Shown here: piece after piece, positions 1-5,318 of the stretch
Position numbering within the stretch: position 1 is the stretch's first letter
Layout of the letters: each line of letters opens with the position of its first letter
Origin: JBICHM01 sp043101835
GTDB lineage: Bacteria > Planctomycetota > Phycisphaerae > Phycisphaerales > UBA1924
Assembly (NCBI GenBank): GCA_043101835.1
Contig: JBICHM010000112.1
Location: 1-7,001, forward strand
DNA: 7,001 nt
Direction of reading: 5' to 3'
Program-made: the position numbers and the translations under genes
The notes under the pieces: generated by a model
Databases searched by the model: none
What the model saw: the letters and a program-made list of their open reading frames with translations, nothing else
Told to the model about the DNA's origin: nothing

Positions 1-1398
1 CGCGCGGGCTCGCCCGTGCGCGAGGTGGATCTCTCCGCCTACACCGACTTCATCGTCAAACACCTCGGCTGGACCGCCGACGGCAGGCAGGCGCGCGTGC
101 AGATCCAGGACCGCGCCCAGACCTGGCTCGACTACTCGGTCGTCGGCATACGCGGCGGCAAGCCGAAGGTCCTCTTCCGCGAGACGACCGAGGCCTGGGT
201 CGATTCCCCCGAAGACGGCTTCGACCTCGACAACGGCGAGTTCCTCCTCTTCAGCGAGCGCGACGGCTGGCGACACCTCTACCGCTTCGACAAGGCTGGC
301 AAGGTCATCAGTCAGGTCACCAGCGGCGAGTACGAGGTCCGCGAGGTGCACCACATCGATGAGGGCATCTCCGACACCGCGGGCTGGATCTACTTCACCG
401 GCACCGCGCCCGACAACCACATCGCCGAGCACCTCTACCGCGTCCGCCTCGACGGCAGCGGCCTCGAGCGCATCACCAGCGAGCGCGGCCATCACAGCGT
501 CGAACTCAGCCCCGATGCGACGATGTTCGTCGATTCCTGGTCGAACGCCGAGCAGCCGACGCGCGTCGCCCTCCGCACCATCGAGGGCGACCTCATTCGC
601 TGGATCGACACCAACCCGGTGTACGAACTGGAGGAATTCGACCTCACCCCCGTCCGCCTCGTCCAGATCGAAAGCGACGCCGGCCCGATGCTGGAAGCCA
701 GCCTGCTGCTGCCGCCCGACTTCGACGCGTCGAAGACCTACCCCGTCTGGTTCCAGACCTACGCCGGGCCCCACGCCCCGACGGTGCGCGACGCCTGGAG
801 CGGCAACGCCCGCGACTACCTGCTCACCCACATGGGCATCGTCGTCTTCCGGGGCGATCCGTACCCCGCCTCCGGCAAGGGCGCGAAGAGCGCCTGGACC
901 GCCTACCGCCAGCTCGGCGTGCGCGAGCTCGAAGACATCACCGACCTCAGCGAGTGGGTCACGAGCCACCCCTGGGCCGACGCCGCGCGCGTCGGCATGC
1001 AGGGCCACTCCTACGGCGGCTTCATGACCTCCTACGCCATGACGCACTCCACGCTCTTCCGCGCGGGCATCGCCGGCGCCCCCGTCACCGACTGGCATCT
1101 CTACGACACCATCTACACCGAGCGCTACATGGACACCCCACAGGCCAACCCGGAGGGGTACGAGACCACCAGCGTCGTCAACAGCGCCGCCGACCTCCAC
1201 GGGCGCATGCTCCTCGCCCACGGCACGATGGACGACAATGTCCACCTCGAGAACGCCATCGACCTCATCGGCGCCCTCCACCGCGCGAAGAAACCCTTCG
1301 ACCTGATGATGTACCCCGGCAGCCGCCACGGCATCCGCTCGGGCCATTACGGGCCGCTGCAGATCGAGTTTATTGAGCGGTGGTTGCTCGGGGAGTGA
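1..1398 (+). CDS. S9B dipeptidyl peptidase IV-family serine peptidase (5'-truncated by window edge)
   Basis: This is the C-terminal 465 residues of a prolyl oligopeptidase-superfamily peptidase; the frame is open to base 1, so the true start lies upstream. Full-length family members are usually 700-800 residues, so about 300 N-terminal residues are missing, including any signal peptide. Visible codons 1 to about 220 are the end of the beta-propeller (for example SERDGWRHLY). The rest is the alpha/beta-hydrolase domain. The catalytic triad can be read: Ser in GHSYGGF (base 1009), Asp as the first D of GTMDDNVH (1231) and His in SRHG (1327). TYAGP supplies the oxyanion-hole Tyr (760), and YTERYM and the Asn of DDN match the DPP-IV substrate pocket. 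Family members remove X-Pro or X-Ala dipeptides from peptide N-termini, usually in the periplasm or outside the cell. Oddities: the nucleophile elbow is GHSYGG rather than the usual GWSYGG, and the usual D-x-RG-x-G stretch is replaced by FRGDPYPASGKG. Substrate and location cannot be fixed from this part. Confidence 0.9.
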   Translation, partial: RAGSPVREVDLSAYTDFIVKHLGWTADGRQARVQIQDRAQTWLDYSVVGIRGGKPKVLFRETTEAWVDSPEDGFDLDNGEFLLFSERDGWRHLYRFDKAGKVISQVTSGEYEVREVHHIDEGISDTAGWIYFTGTAPDNHIAEHLYRVRLDGSGLERITSERGHHSVELSPDATMFVDSWSNAEQPTRVALRTIEGDLIRWIDTNPVYELEEFDLTPVRLVQIESDAGPMLEASLLLPPDFDASKTYPVWFQTYAGPHAPTVRDAWSGNARDYLLTHMGIVVFRGDPYPASGKGAKSAWTAYRQLGVRELEDITDLSEWVTSHPWADAARVGMQGHSYGGFMTSYAMTHSTLFRAGIAGAPVTDWHLYDTIYTERYMDTPQANPEGYETTSVVNSAADLHGRMLLAHGTMDDNVHLENAIDLIGALHRAKKPFDLMMYPGSRHGIRSGHYGPLQIEFIERWLLGE

Positions 1399-1406
1399 TC
1401 CGAAGC

Positions 1407-1496
1407 ACGGGTGCCACGCATTGCCCGAAGGGCAACGCGTGCAGCTCGTTGCCCGACACCAACCACGCGTTGCCTTCGGCAATGCGTGGCACCCGT
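1407..1496. repeat. Inverted pair of REP/BIME-like palindromic repeats
   Basis: Left unit 1407-1441 (35 nt) and right unit 1464-1496 (33 nt) are reverse complements, except that the left has one extra C and one extra G. Those two bases face each other across the GAA loop of the unit's own hairpin, so the units differ by exactly one base pair. Each unit is also nearly palindromic alone: TTGCCC-GAA-GGGCAA on the left, TTGCC-TTC-GGCAA on the right, with the arms extended by CGC/GCG and one mismatch. All share the shoulder GGGTGCCACGCATTGCC. The 22-nt spacer (1442-1463) carries a further partial TTGCCCGA. Two imperfect palindromes in opposite orientation is the layout of bacterial REP doublets (BIMEs), which are dispersed by RAYT transposases. 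No RAYT gene is in view. Lying 8 nt after the peptidase stop, the pair could also fold into one long hairpin and end or protect that mRNA (inference). Confidence 0.8.
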
Positions 1497-1513
1497 CTCC
1501 CCACCTCACCCGC

Positions 1514-1519
1514 CTACAC
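1514..1519 (+). promoter_or_regulatory. Possible -10 element for der
   Basis: TACACT matches TATAAT at 4 of 6 positions and lies 8 nt before the der ATG, so transcription would start within about 0-2 nt of the start codon. I see no convincing -35 hexamer at the right distance, and no purine-rich ribosome binding site lies between this site and the ATG. The assignment rests on position and on the similar layout at pyrG. Confidence 0.35.
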
Positions 1520-1527
1520 TTCGGGCT

Positions 1528-3048
1528 ATGCCCCTCCCCCGCATCGTCATCGTCGGCCGGCCCAATGTCGGCAAGTCCTCCCTGCTCAACATGCTGGCCA
1601 GGGAGCGGGTGTCGATCGTCGATCCCACCCCAGGCGTCACGCGCGACCGGGTGGCCACCGTCGTCAGCCTCCAAGGGCCGCTGAAGACCGAGGAGCCTCG
1701 CCTCGCCGAGGTCATCGACACCGGCGGCTACGGCGTCTACACCGCCGAGGGCGGGCGCTTCAATGAGATCGGCGAGGACCTCAGCCGCCTCTCCGGCGCC
1801 GTCGAGGAGCAGATCGGCTTCGCCGTGAAGGAGGCCGACCTCATCCTCTTCGTCGTGGACGCCCAGACCGGCCTCACCGCCCTCGACGAGACCTTCAGCG
1901 CCGTGCTGCGCGAGAAGCTTGCCCACGCCGGCGACCGCGACATCCCGATCCTCGTCATCGCCAACAAGACCGACGGCGAGGGGTGGGAGCCCCACGCCTA
2001 CGAAGCCGCGGCCCTGGGCTTCGGCTCGCCCCTGCCCGTCTCAGCGAAGAACAAATACCGCCGGCGCGCGTTCATCGAGGCCCTCTTCGAGCGCACCCCC
2101 GCCGCCCGGAACGCCGAGCGCGAGGCCGACCCGGCCATGAAGCTCGCGATTGTCGGCAAGCGCAACGCCGGCAAGTCGAGCATCGTCAACGCCCTGGCCG
2201 GCCACAACAGGGTGATCGTCAGCGAGATCGCCGGCACCACGCGTGACGCCGTCGATGTGCGCTTCGAGATCGACGGGCGCATCTGCATGGCCATCGACAC
2301 CGCCGGCGTCCGGAAGCGCAAGAGCATCCCCGACCGCGTCGAGTGGTTCGCGCGCGACCGGGCCATGCGCAGCATCGAGCGCTGCGATGTGGCCCTGCTC
2401 GTCATCGACGCCACCGAGCCGGTCAGCCAGGTCGATAAGCAGCTGACGCAGGAGATCCACGAGCGCTTCAAGCCCTGCGTCATCGTCGTGAACAAGTGGG
2501 ACCTCGCCCGCAACCGCAAGACCAAGCACGGCCAGCCGGTGACGCCCGACGACTATCTCGACTACCTCTCGAAGGAACTGACCGGCCTGCCCCGCTCGCC
2601 GATCATCTTCACGAGCGCTGTTGAGAATGAAGGCCTGCTCGATGTCATCAAGGTCGCCTTCGAGCTCCACGACCAGGCCCAGACCCGCCTCTCGACCGGC
2701 GAGCTCAACCGCACCTTCAAGGAGATCCTCGAAGAGCGCGGCCCGTCGTCCAAGCTCGGGCGCGTCGCGAAGATCTACTACGCCACCCAGGTCGCGGTCG
2801 GCCCGCCCACCTTCGTGCTGGTCGTCAACAACCCCGACCACTTCACCGACCAGTACCAGCGGTACATCTTGAACCGCATCGCCGAGCGGACACCATTCGA
2901 GGAGGTCCCCGTGCGTCTGATCTTCCGCCAGCGCCAGCGCGCGACGCTGCAGGAGCTCAAGAGCGGCGCCCACCGTGCAGGCAAGGCCGGGACCGACAAC
3001 GAGGGCTTCGCCGAGATCGACCTCGACGACGAGTCGTTCGAGGATTGA
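1528..3048 (+). CDS. der: Ribosome-assembly GTPase Der (EngA)
   Basis: This 506-residue protein has the Der layout: two GTPase domains in tandem and a C-terminal KH-like domain. Der is an essential cytoplasmic GTPase that binds the 50S precursor late in assembly. Domain 1 shows G1 GRPNVGKS (residues 10-17), the G2 Thr in TPGVTRD, G3 DTGG (64-67), G4 NKTD (146-149) and G5 SAK (172-174). Domain 2 shows G1 GKRNAGKS (210-217), G2 GTTRD, G3 DTAG (257-260), G4 NKWD (322-325) and SA (363-364). The KH-like region is about residues 385-475 and ends in a basic stretch, followed by an acidic tail. The length slightly exceeds the common 430-490 residues, partly through that tail and a short insert before the first G3. 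I chose ATG 1528 because the sequence MPLPRIVIVGRPNVGKS is the normal Der N-terminus; the frame is open further upstream only through the palindromic repeat. Odd point: the second P-loop reads GKRNAGKS where most Der proteins have GRPNVGKS. pyrG follows 56 nt later. Confidence 0.96.
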   Translation: MPLPRIVIVGRPNVGKSSLLNMLARERVSIVDPTPGVTRDRVATVVSLQGPLKTEEPRLAEVIDTGGYGVYTAEGGRFNEIGEDLSRLSGAVEEQIGFAVKEADLILFVVDAQTGLTALDETFSAVLREKLAHAGDRDIPILVIANKTDGEGWEPHAYEAAALGFGSPLPVSAKNKYRRRAFIEALFERTPAARNAEREADPAMKLAIVGKRNAGKSSIVNALAGHNRVIVSEIAGTTRDAVDVRFEIDGRICMAIDTAGVRKRKSIPDRVEWFARDRAMRSIERCDVALLVIDATEPVSQVDKQLTQEIHERFKPCVIVVNKWDLARNRKTKHGQPVTPDDYLDYLSKELTGLPRSPIIFTSAVENEGLLDVIKVAFELHDQAQTRLSTGELNRTFKEILEERGPSSKLGRVAKIYYATQVAVGPPTFVLVVNNPDHFTDQYQRYILNRIAERTPFEEVPVRLIFRQRQRATLQELKSGAHRAGKAGTDNEGFAEIDLDDESFED

Positions 3049-3071
3049 CATCTTCCCGGGTTTGGCGCCCC

Positions 3072-3099
3072 TTGTGTCCGGGCATCCCCGAGGTACGAT
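3072..3099 (+). promoter_or_regulatory. Putative sigma-70-type promoter of pyrG
   Basis: TTGTGT (3072-3077) and TACGAT (3094-3099) are separated by 16 nt. They match the TTGACA and TATAAT consensus at 4 of 6 positions each. The -10 ends only 5 nt before the pyrG ATG, so the expected start of transcription falls on or next to the start codon, giving a leaderless or nearly leaderless mRNA. GAGG at 3090-3093 could serve as a weak ribosome binding site (11 nt from the ATG) if transcription instead reads through from der. Confidence 0.45.
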
Positions 3100-3104
3100 A
3101 CATC

Positions 3105-4976
3105 ATGCCCCCCGAGCGAAGCGACGAGTCCGCGCGCCGGCAACGCGCCAGTGACAAGGCCAGGGCCGTGTCCCTCGCCGAGCTGGGCGCCTCCTCCGAC
3201 GCGACGGAGTTCTACAGCCCCATCCCCGACGGCTACCAGCGCGGACGACACAAGTTCGTCGTCGTCATGGGCACCGTCATGAGCGGCCTCGGCAAGGGCA
3301 TCTTCTCCTCGTCGCTCGCCAAACTCTTCCGAGACAAGAACCTCACGGTCGCCCCCATCAAGATGGAGGGCTACCTGAACATCGACTCCGGCACGCTCAA
3401 CCCGTACCGGCACGGCGAGGTGTTCGTCCTCGACGACGGCACCGAGTGCGATATGGACCTGGGCACCTACGAGCGCATGCTCGATCAGAACCTCTCGCGC
3501 CAGAACTTCGTCACCAGCGGCCAGATCTACAGCGACATCCTGCAGCGCGAGCGCGAGGGGGGCTACCTCGGACGCGATGTGCAGATGATCCCCCATGTCA
3601 CCGGCGAGGTGAAGCGCCGCCTCCGCCAGCTCGCCATGCGCGGCGACGGCACGCGACCCGCCGATGTCGTCTTCGTCGAGGTCGGCGGCACGGTGGGGGA
3701 CCACGAGAACGCCTTCTACATCGAGGCCCTCCGCGAGCTGGCCTTCGAGGAGGGCGAGCACTCCACCTGCTTCGTCGCCCTTACCTATGTCATCGAGCCG
3801 CCCGCCCTCGGCGAGCAGAAGAGCAAGGCCGCCCAGCTGGGCGTGAAGCGACTCCTCGAAGCCGGCGTGCAGCCCCAGGTCATCGCCTGCCGCAGCAGCC
3901 GCCCGGCGACGGCGTCGGTGCTGCAGAAGATCGCGATGTTCAGCAACGTGCCGATGAACCGCGTCTTCAGCATGCACGACCGCCCCTCGATCTACACGAT
4001 CCCGGAGGCGATGCGCGAAGCGGGCCTCGATCGCGAGATCCTCTCGATCCTGAACATGCACGACCGCGTGGACGCCGGCGCCGAGGACCGCGCCCGCGTT
4101 CGCTGGCTCGATTTCGTGCGTCGCCTCACCGCGCCGAAGCGGCGCAGCGTCTCGATCGGCCTGCTCGGCAAGTACACCTCGCTGCGCGACGCCTACGCCT
4201 CGATCGAGAAGGCCGCCGAGCACTGCGGCGCCCATCTCGGCGCCGCGGTCGATTTCCAGTGGATCGAGACCAGCGAGATCACCGACGCCAATGTCGCCCA
4301 GCGCCTCGAAGGCCTCGACGGCGTCATCGTGCCCGGCGGCTTCGGGCGGCGCGGCGTCTCCGGCAAGATCGCCTGCGTGAAACACTGCCGCGAGCAGCGT
4401 GTGCCCTTCCTGGGAATCTGCCTCGGCTTCCAGGTCGCCGTCATCGAATACGCGCGGAATGTCGTCGGTCTTCAAACCGCCGACAGCACCGAGTTCAACC
4501 CCGACGCCACCGACCCGGTCATCAGCGAACTGCCCGAGCAGAAGGCCATTGAGCAACTCGGCGGCACCATGCGCCTGGGCGGGCAGGATGTCGTCCTCAC
4601 CCCCGGCTCCCTCGCCAGCCGCCTCTACGCCGGCAGCGAGCAGATCCGCCAGCGCTTCCGCCACCGCTACGAGGTCGACCCCGCGTACATCGATCGACTC
4701 GAGGACGCCGGTTTGCACTTCACCGGGCGCCACCCCGAGCACCCGATCATGCAGGTGCTCGAACTCGAGCAGCACGCCCACCCGTATTTCGTCGCGGCCC
4801 AGTACCACCCGGAGCTCACCGGACGCCCGCTCCGCCCCCAGCCGCTCTTCATGGGTCTGCTCGGGGCCGCCCTGCGACGCCAGGACCCGGGGTGCGAGCT
4901 CCCCGAACCGTGGTCCTCGATCCTCGCCCCCGCCGCCGCGCCCGGCGTGGCGAAGGAAAACGCCTCCGTCGGCTGA
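3105..4976 (+). CDS. pyrG: CTP synthase (glutamine-hydrolysing), divergent form with N-terminal extension
   Basis: CTP synthase makes CTP from UTP, ATP and glutamine, the last step of pyrimidine nucleotide synthesis. This 623-residue protein has both domains. The synthetase domain starts near residue 49 with a P-loop-like GTVMSGLGKG (56-65), the Mg-site region CDMDLGTYER (115-124), and VEVGGTVGD (191-199), whose Glu192 is the second metal ligand. The class I glutamine amidotransferase domain starts near residue 347 and has Cys439 in GICLGFQ with His568 and Glu570 in QYHPE, so the ammonia-producing triad is intact. The usual UTP-site motif KTKPTQ reads KSKAAQ (239-244); the two Lys, the Gln and the later K-x-x-x-F (275/279) are kept. 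About 48 residues precede the normal N-terminus, and the C-terminus carries about 30 extra Ala/Pro-rich residues. I chose ATG 3105. GTG 3168 (codon 22, with AAGG 8 nt upstream) is the main alternative, and TTG 3045, inside the end of der, is unlikely. Family identity is certain; unusual regulation by CTP is only a possibility. Confidence 0.95.
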   Translation: MPPERSDESARRQRASDKARAVSLAELGASSDATEFYSPIPDGYQRGRHKFVVVMGTVMSGLGKGIFSSSLAKLFRDKNLTVAPIKMEGYLNIDSGTLNPYRHGEVFVLDDGTECDMDLGTYERMLDQNLSRQNFVTSGQIYSDILQREREGGYLGRDVQMIPHVTGEVKRRLRQLAMRGDGTRPADVVFVEVGGTVGDHENAFYIEALRELAFEEGEHSTCFVALTYVIEPPALGEQKSKAAQLGVKRLLEAGVQPQVIACRSSRPATASVLQKIAMFSNVPMNRVFSMHDRPSIYTIPEAMREAGLDREILSILNMHDRVDAGAEDRARVRWLDFVRRLTAPKRRSVSIGLLGKYTSLRDAYASIEKAAEHCGAHLGAAVDFQWIETSEITDANVAQRLEGLDGVIVPGGFGRRGVSGKIACVKHCREQRVPFLGICLGFQVAVIEYARNVVGLQTADSTEFNPDATDPVISELPEQKAIEQLGGTMRLGGQDVVLTPGSLASRLYAGSEQIRQRFRHRYEVDPAYIDRLEDAGLHFTGRHPEHPIMQVLELEQHAHPYFVAAQYHPELTGRPLRPQPLFMGLLGAALRRQDPGCELPEPWSSILAPAAAPGVAKENASVG

Positions 4977-5028
4977 GTCAAAATCCGGCCTCCAGAGCCG
5001 GATTGCGACGACCGACGAAAATTTTGAC
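4977..5028. terminator. Hairpin after pyrG, possible bidirectional terminator
   Basis: AATCCGGC (4982-4989) pairs with GCCGGATT (4997-5004) around a 7-nt loop. An overlapping outer pair, GTCAAAAT (4977-4984) with ATTTTGAC (5021-5028), could form instead. On the + strand no T-run follows the inner hairpin directly; TTTT comes only at 5022-5025. On the - strand the inner hairpin runs straight into TTTT, a better though short intrinsic signal for transcripts leaving pntB. It starts right after the pyrG stop. Confidence 0.5.
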
Positions 5029-5090
5029 CACAACTGACGAACTTCGGCGAACCTTTCCGGACCTCATAGCGGACACTGGGATGACAGCGT

Positions 5091-5126
5091 CGCTCGCCGG
5101 GCCTCGGAGGGGGCCCGGAGCGAGCG
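5091..5126. repeat. Long GC-rich hairpin
   Basis: CGCTCG (5091-5096) plus CCGGGCC (5097-5103) pair with GGCCCGG (5112-5118) plus CGAGCG (5121-5126), leaving a 2-nt AG bulge and an 8-nt loop. No T-run follows on either strand, so it is not a classical intrinsic terminator. It may be part of a structured RNA or a palindromic repeat. Confidence 0.55.
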
Positions 5127-5136
5127 GCCTCAGCCA

Positions 5137-5225
5137 GGCGGTGTGTGCGGTCGGCGATGCGGTCTGTTCAACGCATCCCCGACCAGCCCGACCCGCGGCG
5201 TCCCAGCCGCGGGATAGACACAGCC
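5137..5225. ncRNA. Candidate structured RNA element: closing stem enclosing two hairpins
   Basis: Two strong hairpins sit side by side. The first pairs GGTCGG (5149-5154) with CCGACC (5179-5184) and GATGCG (5156-5161) with CGCATC (5172-5177), separated by a single C-C mismatch, around a 10-nt loop. The second pairs CCCGCGGC (5192-5199) with GCCGCGGG (5206-5213) around a 6-nt loop. Around both, GGC plus TGTGT (5137-5146, with a 2-nt bulge) can pair with ACACAGCC (5218-5225), which would give a three-way junction. The strand is undecided, since either strand could fold. No known RNA family is recognised. High GC makes chance pairing easier, but the 12-bp stem and the perfect 8-bp stem lie only 7 nt apart. 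Confidence 0.3.
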
Positions 5226-5285
5226 GGGCCCGTCGTGGATGTGTTGTGAACCTCTCTCTCCTCCTCAGGCGCGGCGGCCCGGCTG
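5221..5285. repeat. 10-bp inverted repeat downstream of pntB
   Basis: CAGCCGGGCC (5221-5230) is the exact reverse complement of GGCCCGGCTG (5276-5285), with 45 nt between. The left arm overlaps the closing stem proposed at 5137-5225, so the two pairings would exclude each other. This could be a structural switch or simply coincidence in GC-rich DNA. Confidence 0.45.
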
Positions 5286-5318
5286 TCGTTTCGACATCCG
5301 GTGTGGGAGGAGAGCCGC

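Larger units (their letters stand above)
4977..5318. other. Non-coding convergent intergenic region dense in inverted repeats
   Basis: These 342 nt between the pyrG and pntB stop codons hold no convincing gene: the open frames crossing them are arginine-rich shadows without recognisable motifs. They hold at least six inverted repeats, listed separately where distinct. One more, CTCTCCTCC (5256-5264) with GGAGGAGAG (5306-5314), lies close to the pntB stop. An AT-rich patch with AAAATTTT at 5018-5025 stands out from the GC-rich surroundings. Likely content is the transcript ends of both genes and possibly a structured RNA or a decayed repeat element. Confidence 0.7.

Noticed and set aside
1411..1527. 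Upstream extension of Der (39 extra residues from a GTG)
   Set aside because: The extra codons run through the palindromic repeat doublet and have no Der similarity. The ATG at 1528 gives the standard N-terminus.
2041..3051. 336-codon open frame on the - strand, antisense to der
   Set aside because: Its low-complexity composition mirrors the der codons. der itself has complete GTPase motifs throughout.
3045..3104. TTG start for PyrG overlapping the der stop
   Set aside because: It would add 20 residues encoded across the likely promoter. The ATG at 3105 is better placed.
3446..4552. 368-codon + strand frame inside pyrG
   Set aside because: It is an arginine-rich shadow of pyrG in another frame with no recognisable domain.
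2778..5033. 751-codon open frame on the - strand, opposite the end of der and all of pyrG
   Set aside because: It lies opposite two well-supported genes. Its protein is rich in Ala, Gly, Glu, Asp, Val and His without family motifs, as expected from the complement of GC-rich codons. No ribosome binding site or homology is evident.
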